Shown one piece after another: positions 51,713 to 60,163 of a DNA stretch of 64,000 nt. The DNA comes from Mesorhizobium hawassense. GTDB lineage: Bacteria; Pseudomonadota; Alphaproteobacteria; Rhizobiales; Rhizobiaceae. Location of the stretch: contig NZ_QMBP01000019.1 of assembly GCF_003289945.1 (NCBI RefSeq), forward strand, positions 1 to 64,000. Reading direction: 5' to 3'. The notes beneath the pieces were generated by a model. That model made no database searches. It worked only from the letters and a program-made list of their open reading frames with translations, and was not told the origin of the DNA. The number at the start of each line of letters is the position of its first letter. Position 1 is the first letter of the stretch. A program made the position numbers and the translations under genes.

Positions 51713-51738
51713 GCGCCGCGGCCTTTCGGCCGCGGCGC
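51713..51738 (-). terminator. Intercistronic hairpin between xylF and xylH
   Basis: An 11-bp perfect stem GCGCCGCGGCC/GGCCGCGGCGC with loop TTTC, followed on the minus strand by TTTTCC. It probably stabilises the xylF mRNA or partly terminates, making binding protein in excess over membrane subunits. Confidence 0.65.
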
Positions 51739-51764
51739 CGAACGCAGAACCGTCGTCGGCCAGC

Positions 51765-52805
51765 CTAGTTGCAGACCTTGACACTGCCGGCGGCAACGCC
51801 GGCGCAGACTTCGTCCTTCTTGATCCAGCCGGCGTCGATGACGACGTTGAGATTGTCCTTGGTGATGGCGACCGGGGTCAGGAACAGCGACTTGACGGTG
51901 TTGCCGCCAGGCGTGGTGAAGTCCTTGGCGCCGGCGATGTCGGCCATCTTCTTGCCGTCGGCGAGCTGCGAGGCGATCTCGGCGGCGTTCTTGCCGAGTT
52001 CGCGCGCGTCCTTCCACACCGACACGGTCTGGGTGCCGAGCGCGATGCGGTTCAGCGCGGCATGATCGCCGTCCTGGCCCGACACCGGCACGGTGCCGGC
52101 CAGGCCTTGCGCCGTCAGTGCCGCGACGACGCCACCGGCGGTGCCGTCATTGGCCGCCACGACCGCATCGACTTTGTTGTCGTTGGCGGTCAGGAACTGT
52201 TCCATGTTCTTCTGCGCGTTGGCGGGCAGCCAGCCGTCGGTATAGGCCTCACCGACATTCTTGATCTTGCCCGAGTCGATGGCCGCCTTGAGCACTTCCA
52301 TCGAGCCCGAAAACAGGAAATCGGCATTCGGATCCGAACCCGAGCCCTTGATGAAGACGTAGTTGCCCTCGGGCTTGGCCTTGAACACCGCAGCCGCCTG
52401 CAGGCGACCGACTTCCTTGTTGTCGAAAGTGAGGTAGAAGACGTCCTTGTTCTCGATCAGGCGGTCATAGCCGACGACCGGAATGCCTTCGTCGAGCGCC
52501 TTCTGCACCGCCGGACCGATCGCGGAGGCATCCTGCGCCAGGATGATCAGCGAATTGGCGCCTTGCGAGATCAGGCTTTCGACGTCGGTCAGCTGCTTAC
52601 CCGGATTGGACTGCGCGTCGGCCGAAATATACTTGTCGCCGGCGGCCTCGATGGCGGCCTTCATCGCGGCTTCGTCGGTCTTCCAGCGCTCTTCCTGAAA
52701 ATTCGACCACGAGACACCGATCACCTTGTCCTTCGCCTCGGCGACCGAAGCCAGCGCCAGCGACATGGCAACACCCGCCAGAATGGCGGCTGCGAATTTC
52801 TTCAT
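51765..52805 (-). CDS. xylF: D-xylose ABC transporter substrate-binding protein
   Basis: A 346-residue periplasmic binding protein: signal peptide FAAAILAGVAMSLALASVAEA, then VIGVSWSNFQEERWKTDEAA, DAQSNPGKQL, IPVVGYDRLIENKD and VVAANDGTAGGVVAAL, a pattern close to XylF. It ends with a Cys pair (EVCAGVAAGSVKVC) as in XylF proteins. First gene of the operon with permease and ATPase; the operators of the divergent ROK regulator lie upstream. Catabolic xylA/xylB are not in the window. Confidence 0.9.
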   Translation of the reverse strand: MKKFAAAILAGVAMSLALASVAEAKDKVIGVSWSNFQEERWKTDEAAMKAAIEAAGDKYISADAQSNPGKQLTDVESLISQGANSLIILAQDASAIGPAVQKALDEGIPVVGYDRLIENKDVFYLTFDNKEVGRLQAAAVFKAKPEGNYVFIKGSGSDPNADFLFSGSMEVLKAAIDSGKIKNVGEAYTDGWLPANAQKNMEQFLTANDNKVDAVVAANDGTAGGVVAALTAQGLAGTVPVSGQDGDHAALNRIALGTQTVSVWKDARELGKNAAEIASQLADGKKMADIAGAKDFTTPGGNTVKSLFLTPVAITKDNLNVVIDAGWIKKDEVCAGVAAGSVKVCN

Positions 52806-52866
52806 GATTTCCTCCCTTGCACCCTTACGGCGCGACCCAGACTGACCTTAAGGTCGGTACAGAGGC

Positions 52867-52967
52867 TTTTTTTCGAGCCTCGAAAAAATAGTGATCCAAC
52901 GTTTGGCCGCTGTCAACTCGGATTCTGATGGTTTTTGAGGTGCCTCGAACTTTTTTTCGAGATCCGC
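52867..52967. promoter_or_regulatory. Candidate XylR (ROK) operators
   Basis: Palindrome TTTTTTCGAGCCTCGAAAAA at about 52868-52888, an imperfect palindrome TTTTTGAGGTGCCTCGAAC at about 52932-52950, and a further half-site TTTTTTTCGAGATCC. All share CTCGAAa/c arms and lie between xylF (start 52805) and the regulator gene. The 80-base spacing would allow looping. Confidence 0.6.
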
Positions 52968-53060
52968 AATAAATAATGACAGCGTCGTCGGCTTCTGCCA
53001 CTATCTCTAGCAGGTCACCGACGACCCGTGGCATCATCAGGCCGTGATGACCAGGAGGAA

Positions 53061-54314
53061 ATGTTTCAGACAATGTCGGTCGGAATCCGCCACGACGATT
53101 TGCGCCGCCGCAACCGCGCCATGGTGATTTCGGCCGTGCGCCGCGCCGGTCAGCCATCGCGGACCGAGATTGCCGCCACCACCGGGCTCAGCCATTCGAC
53201 CATCTCGGCGATTTCCGCCGACCTGATCCAGGAGGGCATTCTCACCGAAAGCAAGGCCACCGAGCCGACGGCGTTGAAACGCGGCCGCCCCCAGATCGGC
53301 CTGGCGCTGAACCCCGAAGCCGCCGCGGTGCTGACCGTTGTCTTGTCGCTCAACTTCCTGTCGGTCGCCGTCATCGACTATGCCGGGCAGGTGGTTGCCG
53401 AGGAGCAGCAGCGCCTGGACACGCTCGTCATGCCGCGCGACGAATTGATCGGCGCATGCGTGGCGATCGTCCGGCGCCGGCTGCAGGATCCCGACCTCGA
53501 CCTGGGCAGCGTCGCCCGCATCGCCATGGGTATTCAGGGCATCACTGATACCCATGCACGCGCCATGCTGTGGTCGCCGATCACGCCGCTGACCGATATT
53601 CCATTTGCCGACATCCTCGAGACGGAATTCGGCATCCCCGCCACCATGGAGAACGACTGCAACATGATGGCGGTAGCGCTGCAGTGGCGCGACCCGGAGC
53701 GCTATCGCGACGACTTCATCGCCATCCTGTTGTCGCACGGCATCGGCATGGGCCTTGTGCTGAAAGGCACGCTGTTCACCGGCACGCATTCCTCCGGCGG
53801 CGAGTTCGGCCATATGATCCACCGCCCGGGCGGCGCGCTTTGCCGCTGCGGCCGCCGCGGTTGCGTCGAGGCCTATGCCGGCAATTATGCGATCTGGCGC
53901 AGCGCCATGAACATGAGCGAGGACGCCGAACCGGTCGATGTCGGCGACGCCGACATGCGCGCCCTCGCCGCCAGGGCGCGCGAAAAGGACGGCCCCGAGC
54001 GCGAAGCCTATCGCCGGGCCGGCGAGGCGCTGGGCTTCGGCCTCGGCAGCCTGTTTGCCCTGATCGATCCGGCGCCCGTCGCCATGGTCGGCGTCAGCGC
54101 GGCCGCCTTCGACCTGATCGAGCCGGCGCTGCGCGAGGCGATCGCCCAGACCGCCGGCGGCCAGCACTCGACATCGATCTCCTTCGACACCGAACCAAAC
54201 GAACTGCCGCTGATCCGTGAAGGCTGCGCCATGCGCGCGCTGACCTTCGTCGACCAGGAGATTTTCGCGCCGGGCGTTCAGGCGAGAGCGATTTCAGGCA
54301 AACACGTCGCGTAG
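53061..54314 (+). CDS. ROK family transcriptional regulator (xylose operon)
   Basis: A 417-residue repressor: N-terminal winged helix (RAMVISAVRRAGQPSRTEIAA; SHSTISAISADLIQEG), then a ROK sugar-kinase-like domain with GIQGITDTHA, DCNMMAVAL, HGIGMGLVLKG and the zinc motif HMIHRPGGALCRCGRRGCVE. It is divergent from xylFHG, as XylR is in many alphaproteobacteria. Start uncertain: ATG at 53061 follows AGGAGGAA by no gap, ATG at 53073 is 12 bases on, and a GTG at 53028 is also in frame. Confidence 0.85.
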   Translation: MFQTMSVGIRHDDLRRRNRAMVISAVRRAGQPSRTEIAATTGLSHSTISAISADLIQEGILTESKATEPTALKRGRPQIGLALNPEAAAVLTVVLSLNFLSVAVIDYAGQVVAEEQQRLDTLVMPRDELIGACVAIVRRRLQDPDLDLGSVARIAMGIQGITDTHARAMLWSPITPLTDIPFADILETEFGIPATMENDCNMMAVALQWRDPERYRDDFIAILLSHGIGMGLVLKGTLFTGTHSSGGEFGHMIHRPGGALCRCGRRGCVEAYAGNYAIWRSAMNMSEDAEPVDVGDADMRALAARAREKDGPEREAYRRAGEALGFGLGSLFALIDPAPVAMVGVSAAAFDLIEPALREAIAQTAGGQHSTSISFDTEPNELPLIREGCAMRALTFVDQEIFAPGVQARAISGKHVA

Positions 54315-54332
54315 CGGCAAGTCCAGGCGCCA

Positions 54333-54473
54333 GGATACGCCTGGATTCAGATCAGGCCGAGCCGACAATGGTGGGTTCCGAGAACCGGAACGGAGCGTAC
54401 TTAGGTACGTGAGTACCGGCAGCGCAGGAAGCCGCCTTTCGCAGGCCGGCCTCACCTGAATCTCGGCGTATCC
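54333..54473. repeat. ~140-bp palindromic intergenic repeat, copy B
   Basis: Same core as copy A at 15686-15821: GGCCGAGCC, TTCCGAGAACCGGAACGGAG, CGTACTTAGGTACG, GCAGGCCGGCCTCACCTGAA. Its outer arms are GGATACGCC (54333-54341) and GGCGTATCC (54465-54473), different from copy A but again perfectly complementary. It fills the gap between the ROK regulator and the convergent phoB stop. Confidence 0.75.
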
Positions 54474-55163
54474 CTAATCCTCGCGGATCGCGTAGCCCGC
54501 CCCACGAATGGTGCGGATAACGTCGGGCATGCGGCCGTTGTTGACGGCCTTGCGCAGGCGGCCGACATGCACGTCCACGGTGCGCTCGTCGATATAGATC
54601 GTCTCGCCCCAGACATTGTCGAGCAACTGGCTGCGCGAGAACACGCGGCCGGGGTGCCGCATCATGAATTCCAGCAGCCGGAACTCGGTCGGGCCGAGCC
54701 TGATCTCGCTCTTCTTGCGGTAGACGCGGTGCGATTCGCGGTCGAGCACGATGTCGCCGACCTTGAGCACGCTGGACAGCACCTCCGGTTTGGCGCGGCG
54801 CAGCAGCGCCTTGACGCGCGCCATGAACTCCGGCGTCGAGAAAGGCTTGACCAGATAGTCGTCGGCCCCGGTCGAGAGGCCGCGCACGCGGTCGCTTTCT
54901 TCACCCCGCGCGGTCAGCATGATGATCGGCAGCCGCTCGGTCTCGGGCCGCATCCTGAGACGCCGGCAAAGCTCGATGCCGGAAACCGCCGGCACCATCC
55001 AGTCGAGCACGAGCAAATCGGGAACGTTTTCCTGCAGGCGGATTTCGGCCTCGTCGCCACGGGTCACCACTTCGACCTGGTAACCTTCGGATTCGAGGTT
55101 GTAGCGGAGCAGCACCCCCAGCGGCTCCTCGTCCTCCACCACCATGATGCGTGGCGCGATCAT
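54474..55163 (-). CDS. phoB: Phosphate regulon response regulator PhoB
   Basis: A 229-residue OmpR-family activator: acidic residues in MVVEDEEPLG, phospho-Asp in LVLDWMVPAVSGIEL, Thr in MLTARGEE, Lys in DDYLVKPFS, and a C-terminal winged helix with RTVDVHVGRLRKAVN and IRTIRGAGYA. It binds Pho boxes such as the one before pstS. Last gene of the pst operon; the ATG at 55163 lies 17 bases from phoU. The partner kinase PhoR is not in this window at either end of the operon. Confidence 0.93.
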   Translation of the reverse strand: MIAPRIMVVEDEEPLGVLLRYNLESEGYQVEVVTRGDEAEIRLQENVPDLLVLDWMVPAVSGIELCRRLRMRPETERLPIIMLTARGEESDRVRGLSTGADDYLVKPFSTPEFMARVKALLRRAKPEVLSSVLKVGDIVLDRESHRVYRKKSEIRLGPTEFRLLEFMMRHPGRVFSRSQLLDNVWGETIYIDERTVDVHVGRLRKAVNNGRMPDVIRTIRGAGYAIRED

Positions 55164-55180
55164 CGGGGTAACCTTTTCCG

Positions 55181-55888
55181 TCAGGCCGCTGGCGCCGACA
55201 TTGCCGTCTCGTCCTGTTTCGGACGGTTGGCGGGCAATTGCGTGCCGGTCAGCACATAATAGGCGTTCTCGGCGATGTTGGTCACATGGTCGCCGATGCG
55301 CTCGAGATTCTTGGCGCAGAACAGAAGATGCGTGCAAGCCGTGATGTTGCGCGGATCCTCCATCATATAGGTCAGGAGCTCGCGGAACACGGAGGTGTAT
55401 TTGACGTCGATGCGCTCGTCGTCATTGCGCAGCTTGGCCAGTGCGGTGGCATCGCCCACCGTATATTCCTGGATCACGGCCTGGACCTGGATCAGCACCA
55501 GCTGCGCCATGGATTCGATCGAATGCGTGAGGTCGCGCGGCGCGGCGCTGATGCCGACGGCACCGACACGCTTGGCTATGTTCTTGGCCAGGTCACCGAT
55601 GCGCTCGAGATCGCCCGCCATGCGGATCGAGCCGACCACGTTGCGCAGGTCGTCCGCCATCGGCTGCCGCTTGGCGATCAGCGTGATGGCGCGATCGTCG
55701 AGCTCGCGCTGGCGCGCGTCCATGATGGCATCGTCGGACACGACGCGCTGTGCCAGCGCGTTGTCGGTCTCCAGCAGGGCCCGGGTCGCCGCGCCGACCA
55801 TCGAGCCGGCCAGGTCCCCCATGTCGTTGATCAGCCGGCTGATCTGCCTCAAATCCTCGTCGAAGGAGGCGACGGTATGTTCGGCCAT
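55181..55888 (-). CDS. phoU: Phosphate signalling protein PhoU
   Basis: A 235-residue cytoplasmic protein of two three-helix bundles with the metal-binding repeats DDAIMDARQRELDDRAI and NDDERIDVKYTSVF, each followed by the conserved RNVVGSIRMAGDLERIGD and RNITACTHLLFCAKNLERIGDH. It restrains PhoR/PhoB signalling and the Pst transporter when phosphate is ample. 20 bases downstream of pstB and upstream of phoB. Confidence 0.94.
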   Translation of the reverse strand: MAEHTVASFDEDLRQISRLINDMGDLAGSMVGAATRALLETDNALAQRVVSDDAIMDARQRELDDRAITLIAKRQPMADDLRNVVGSIRMAGDLERIGDLAKNIAKRVGAVGISAAPRDLTHSIESMAQLVLIQVQAVIQEYTVGDATALAKLRNDDERIDVKYTSVFRELLTYMMEDPRNITACTHLLFCAKNLERIGDHVTNIAENAYYVLTGTQLPANRPKQDETAMSAPAA

Positions 55889-55908
55889 GATGATGTCCTC
55901 GTATGAAC

Positions 55909-56712
55909 TCAGCCGAAGCGGCCGGTGATGTAGTCCTGCGTGCGCTTCTCACGCGGCGAGGTGAAGATCTTCTCGGTCCGGTCGAATTCGACCAGCTCGC
56001 CCAGATACATGAACGCCGTCTGCCGCGACACGCGCGCCGCCTGCTGCATGTTGTGGGTGACGATGACGATCGTGTAGTCGGCCTGCAACTCGTCGATCAA
56101 CTCCTCGATCTTGGCGGTCGACAGCGGATCGAGCGCCGAGGCCGGTTCGTCGAGCAGGATGACCTCCGGCTTCACCGCGACGGTACGGGCTATGCAAAGG
56201 CGCTGCTGCTGACCGCCGGAGAGGCTGAGGCCGCTGGCGTTGAGCTTGTCCTTGACCTCGTTCCAGAGCGCGGCGCGCTTCAGCGCCGACTCGACGCGGT
56301 TGTCCATCTCGGCCTTGCTGATCCTCTCATACAGCCTGACGCCGAAGGCGATGTTTTCGTAGATCGACATCGGGAACGGCGTCGGCTTCTGGAACACCAT
56401 GCCGATCTTGGTGCGCAGCAGGTTGAGGTCCTGCGAGCGGTCGAGGATGTTCTTGCCGTCGAGCAGCACCTGCCCATCGGCGCGTTGCTTCGGGTAGAGC
56501 TCGTAGATGCGGTTGAGCACGCGCAGAAGCGTCGACTTCCCGCAACCCGACGGCCCGATGAAGGCGGTCACGCTGCGCTCGGGCAGGGACAGGTTGATGT
56601 CCTTCAGCGCCTTCGACTGGCCATAGTAGAAGTTGAGGCCCTTGACCTCGATCTTGGCCTTCTCGACGGTCGTGTCGGCTACGTTCAGGTCGGTGGACAA
56701 CATCGGTTTCAT
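55909..56712 (-). CDS. pstB: Phosphate ABC transporter ATPase PstB
   Basis: A 267-residue ATPase: Walker A GPSGCGKSTLLRVLNR, signature LSGGQQQRLCIARTVA, Walker B VILLDEPASALDPLST and switch His in VTHNMQQAARV. The block QKPTPFPMSIYENIAFG is specific to PstB. The ATG at 56712 overlaps the pstA stop by 4 bases; longer upstream frame lies inside pstA. Confidence 0.95.
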   Translation of the reverse strand: MKPMLSTDLNVADTTVEKAKIEVKGLNFYYGQSKALKDINLSLPERSVTAFIGPSGCGKSTLLRVLNRIYELYPKQRADGQVLLDGKNILDRSQDLNLLRTKIGMVFQKPTPFPMSIYENIAFGVRLYERISKAEMDNRVESALKRAALWNEVKDKLNASGLSLSGGQQQRLCIARTVAVKPEVILLDEPASALDPLSTAKIEELIDELQADYTIVIVTHNMQQAARVSRQTAFMYLGELVEFDRTEKIFTSPREKRTQDYITGRFG

Positions 56713-57560
56713 CTGTCCTCTCTGCGTCCGGTTAGGCTGCGGGCGAAGATACTCAGCCCGAGAACCGTCAGGGTGATTATGAGTGCGCCGGTCCAGGCCA
56801 GTTGCTGCCATTCTTCATAGGGGCTCAGCGCGAACTGGAAGATGGTGACAGGCAGGCTGGCCATCGGGGCATTGAGATTGCTCGACCAGAACTGGTTGTT
56901 GAGCGCGGTGAACAGAAGCGGCGCCGTCTCGCCGGAGATGCGGGCGACGGCCAGCAGGATACCGGTGACGATTCCCGACATCGCCGCGCGCCAGGCGACC
57001 GAGCGGATCACCACCCAGCGCGGCGCGCCGATGGCGGTGCCGGCTTCGCGCAACGCGTTCGGCACCAGGTTCAGCATGTCCTCGGTGGTGCGCACCACGA
57101 CCGGGATCACCAGGATCGACAGCGCGACGGCGCCGGCTATGGCCGAGAAGTGGCCCATCGGGCGCACCATCAGCTCATAAACGAACAGGCCGACGATGAT
57201 CGAGGGCGCCGACAAAAGGATGTCGTTGATGAAGCGCACGACCGTGGTCAGCTTCGAGAAGCGTCCGTACTCGGCCATGTAGGTGCCGGCCAGCACGCCG
57301 ATCGGCGTGCCGACGACGATACCGATGATGGTCATCACGATGCTGCCGTAGATGGCGTTGAGCAGACCGCCGGCATCGCCGGGCGGCGGCGTCATTTGCG
57401 TGAACACCGCCAGCGACACGCCGGACAGGCCCTTGTAGATCAGCGCGCCGAGGATCAGCGCCAGCCAGGCGAGACCGATGCCGGCGGCGACGACGCACAG
57501 CGCCATCATCACGCCGTTCTTGCGCTTGCGGCTCTGGTGGAGAGACAGGGCTGTCGACAT
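56709..57560 (-). CDS. pstA: Phosphate ABC transporter permease PstA
   Basis: A 283-residue permease with six membrane segments, the family block INDILLSAPSIIVGLFVYE and the EAA loop REAGTAIGAPRWVVIRSVAW, then RISGETAPLLFTALNNQFW, a PstA hallmark. It overlaps pstB by 4 bases and follows pstC by 3 bases. The length is that of short PstA proteins, without the long N-terminal extension seen in some rhizobia. Confidence 0.93.
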   Translation of the reverse strand: MSTALSLHQSRKRKNGVMMALCVVAAGIGLAWLALILGALIYKGLSGVSLAVFTQMTPPPGDAGGLLNAIYGSIVMTIIGIVVGTPIGVLAGTYMAEYGRFSKLTTVVRFINDILLSAPSIIVGLFVYELMVRPMGHFSAIAGAVALSILVIPVVVRTTEDMLNLVPNALREAGTAIGAPRWVVIRSVAWRAAMSGIVTGILLAVARISGETAPLLFTALNNQFWSSNLNAPMASLPVTIFQFALSPYEEWQQLAWTGALIITLTVLGLSIFARSLTGRREDR

Positions 57561-57563
57561 GGA

Positions 57564-58547
57564 TCAGGCTCCCGCGCGACTGTCGATGCGCAGCAGCATG
57601 TAGCGCGCGATGGCAAGGATGATGAAGGTGATGATGAACAGGATGAGCCCGAGCGCCACCAGCGACGAGGTGTAGAGGTCGCCGACGGCTTCGGTGAATT
57701 CGTTGGCGATGGTCGCCGAGATCGTCGTGGCCGGAGCAAACAGCGAGGCGCTGATGCGGTGCGCGTTGCCGATGACGAAGGTGACCGCCATGGTCTCGCC
57801 GAGCGCGCGGCCGAGAGCGAGCATGACGCCGCCCATGATGCCGACACGGGTGTAAGGGATGACGACGCGCCGGGTCACTTCCCAGGTCGTGCAGCCGATG
57901 CCGTATGCCGATTCCTTGAGCACCGACGGCACCGTGTCGAACACGTCCTTGGTGATCGAGGTGATGAACGGCAGGATCATGATGGCCAGGATCATCGCCG
58001 AGGTCAGCAGGCCGATGCCGTAGGGCGGGCCGGCGAACAGGCTGTTGAGGCCGGGAACCCCGTGGAACATCCAGATGATGAAGGGCTGCACCGTCGTCTG
58101 CAGGAACGGCGCGAAGACGAACAGGCCCCAGATGCCGTAGATGATCGACGGAATGCCGGCCAGAAGCTCGACGGCCATGCCGATCGGGCGCCGCAATGGC
58201 CGCGGGCAGAGCTCGGTCAGGAAGACCGCGATGCCGATGCCGATCGGCACGGCGATGACGATGGCGATCGCCGAGGTGATGATGGTGCCGTAGATGGGCG
58301 CCAGCGCGCCGAATTTCTCGGTGACCGGGTTCCAGGCCTCGGAGCCCACGAAGGACAGGCCGAAGGTCGAGAGCGCCGGCCAGGATCCCGCGATCAGCGA
58401 GATGGCGACACCGCCGAGCAGAACCAGAACCAGTATCGCGGCGCCTTTCGTCAGCGCACGGAAGATCGCATCGGTGAGGGCAAAGCGCCTGACCGTGGCA
58501 TCGCGCGAACCGCGGGCGGCCGGCATCGCTTCCTGGACAGCACTCAT
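57564..58547 (-). CDS. pstC: Phosphate ABC transporter permease PstC
   Basis: A 327-residue permease with six membrane segments after an N-terminal polar stretch. Recognised by FVGSEAWNPVTEKFGALAPIYGT, SIIYGIWGLFVFAPFLQ and the EAA loop KESAYGIGCTTWEVTRRVVIP, then ALGRALGETMAVTFVIGN. It lies between pstS (65-base gap with a strong hairpin) and pstA. Confidence 0.94.
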   Translation of the reverse strand: MSAVQEAMPAARGSRDATVRRFALTDAIFRALTKGAAILVLVLLGGVAISLIAGSWPALSTFGLSFVGSEAWNPVTEKFGALAPIYGTIITSAIAIVIAVPIGIGIAVFLTELCPRPLRRPIGMAVELLAGIPSIIYGIWGLFVFAPFLQTTVQPFIIWMFHGVPGLNSLFAGPPYGIGLLTSAMILAIMILPFITSITKDVFDTVPSVLKESAYGIGCTTWEVTRRVVIPYTRVGIMGGVMLALGRALGETMAVTFVIGNAHRISASLFAPATTISATIANEFTEAVGDLYTSSLVALGLILFIITFIILAIARYMLLRIDSRAGA

Positions 58548-58578
58548 GTCAGGTTCTGCTCTTTGGCTGGAGGAAGAA

Positions 58579-58605
58579 AAGGAGCGCCGCGATGCGGCGC
58601 TCCTT
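58579..58605 (-). terminator. Hairpin between pstS and pstC
   Basis: A 12-bp perfect stem AAGGAGCGCCGC/GCGGCGCTCCTT with a 3-base loop, followed on the minus strand by TTTTCTTCC. Likely a partial terminator or mRNA stabiliser that lets pstS be made in excess. Confidence 0.75.
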
Positions 58606-58612
58606 CATTTTG

Positions 58613-59668
58613 TTACTCGCCGGCGTAGACGGGCTTGCCGCCAGCCTGGATGTCGGCCTTCCACGAAGCCTTGATCAGGTCGACGACGCTGTCCGGGATC
58701 GAGACATAGTCGAGCGCCTTGGCGGTTTCCTTGCCGTCCTTGTAGGCCCAGGCGAAGAACTTGAGCGCTTCACCGGTGGCGGCGGCATCGTCCGGAGCCT
58801 TGTGGATCAGCACCCAGGTCGAGGCGGCGATCGGCCAAGTGGTGTCGCCGGGCTCGTCGGTGATGATGACGTTGAAGTTCTTCGCGCCCTTGAAGTCGGC
58901 ATTCGAAGCGGCGGCGCCGAAGCTGTCGAGCGACGGCTCGACCACCTTGCCGGCGGCGTTCACCATCTTGGAGTAGGAAAGCTTGTTCTGCTTGGCGTAG
59001 GCGTATTCGACATAGCCAATGCCGCCATCGGTCTGCTTGACGGTGTTGGCGACGCCTTCGCTGCCCTTGGCGCCGACGCCCGTCGGCCACTCGACGGCCG
59101 TGTCCGAACCGACCTTGTCCTTCCAGTCGGGCGAGAGCTTCACCAGATAATTGGTGAAGTTGAAGGTCGTGCCCGAGCCGTCCGAACGGTGGACGACGGC
59201 GATGGCGGTCGACGGCAGGGTGAGGTTCGGGTTCAGCGCCTTGATCGCGGCATCATCCCAGGTGGTGATGGCGCCGAGATAGATCTGGGCAATCGTCTTG
59301 CCGTCGAGGACGAGTTCGCCCGGCTTGACGCCCTGCAGGTTGACGATCGGCACGATGCCGCCCATCACCATCGGGAACTGCACGAGGCCGTTCTTTTCGA
59401 GGTCGGCATCGGACATCGGCTTGTCGGTGGCGCCGAAGGTCACGGTCTTGGCGATGACCTGCTTGATGCCGCCGCCGGAGCCGATCGACTGATAGTTGAG
59501 GCCGGTGCCGGTGTCCTTCTTGTAGGTGTCGGCCCACTTGGCGAACACCGGATAGATGAAGGTCGAGCCGGCGCCGGAAAGGTCGGCGGCCATGGCCGCG
59601 GTAAGCGTAACGGTGGATGCCGCAGCCATTGCAATCGCAACGGCCGCCGAGCGGATGAAGTGTCTCAT
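58613..59668 (-). CDS. pstS: Periplasmic phosphate-binding protein PstS
   Basis: A 351-residue binding protein: signal peptide SAAVAIAMAAASTVTLTAAMA, then the phosphate-binding motifs SGAGSTFIYPVFAKWAD, GSGGGIKQV, GATDKPMSD and HRSDGSGTTFNFTNYL. The ATG at 59668 has GGAGC upstream. First gene of pstSCAB-phoU-phoB and preceded by a Pho box of three repeats. Confidence 0.95.
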   Translation of the reverse strand: MRHFIRSAAVAIAMAAASTVTLTAAMAADLSGAGSTFIYPVFAKWADTYKKDTGTGLNYQSIGSGGGIKQVIAKTVTFGATDKPMSDADLEKNGLVQFPMVMGGIVPIVNLQGVKPGELVLDGKTIAQIYLGAITTWDDAAIKALNPNLTLPSTAIAVVHRSDGSGTTFNFTNYLVKLSPDWKDKVGSDTAVEWPTGVGAKGSEGVANTVKQTDGGIGYVEYAYAKQNKLSYSKMVNAAGKVVEPSLDSFGAAASNADFKGAKNFNVIITDEPGDTTWPIAASTWVLIHKAPDDAAATGEALKFFAWAYKDGKETAKALDYVSIPDSVVDLIKASWKADIQAGGKPVYAGE

Positions 59669-59746
59669 ATGGCCTGCTCCTGTTCGGAATATGGTCTCTT
59701 GGCACCTGTCTCTGTCGGCGCCCGACGAGGGGCATAGCTTTCGATT

Positions 59747-59775
59747 ATTACAGTCGCATGACAGTTTCATGTCAG
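59747..59775 (-). promoter_or_regulatory. Pho box (three PhoB half-sites)
   Basis: On the minus strand CTGACAT-GAAA-CTGTCAT-GCGA-CTGTAAT: three 7-base repeats with exact 11-base periodicity, about 80 bases upstream of the pstS ATG. It matches the PhoB consensus very well. Confidence 0.9.
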
Positions 59776-60163
59776 CCCGGTAACGACTGGAGAGTGACGT
59801 GCGGAGACGACTCCGGCGGCCTCTCGAGGCCATCCGGAGTTTGCCGCGGGAATCAGCGACTTGTCTGACTTTTGAAACAAAATTTATCCCGGCGGCCGGA
59901 TCACGGCCGCCGGGAAATAAAATCCGGACGAGAGCGCGTTGCCTGTACGCCAGAGCGGATCATGGCGTGGCCATCGCCGAAAACAGGTCCGTTGGGGTAG
60001 AGTCGACGCTGTTTCTTGTTGGCGGTCGCTTGCTCCCGCCCGTAACCGAGAAGCGGAATCAATGACGCCATTGTCCGAACTTGGCGTTTGCTTTGATATG
60101 GTGCGATCGCGCCATACGTATGCGTAAGCGTCTCGCTCCGTCGGCCGGCCCTCTTTGGCGTGG
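59776..60163. other. Intergenic region, nothing recognised
   Basis: About 390 bases between the pst promoter and the end of the multi-PAS kinase gene. Short open frames are present on both strands but have no family support or ribosome binding site. No clear terminator for the kinase gene was found. Confidence 0.5.

Noticed and set aside
49481..51781. Long plus-strand open frame (766 codons) opposite the xylG and xylH genes
   Set aside because: Antisense to well-recognised transporter genes; composition is His/Asp/Arg-rich, typical of shadows in GC-rich DNA, with no family motif.
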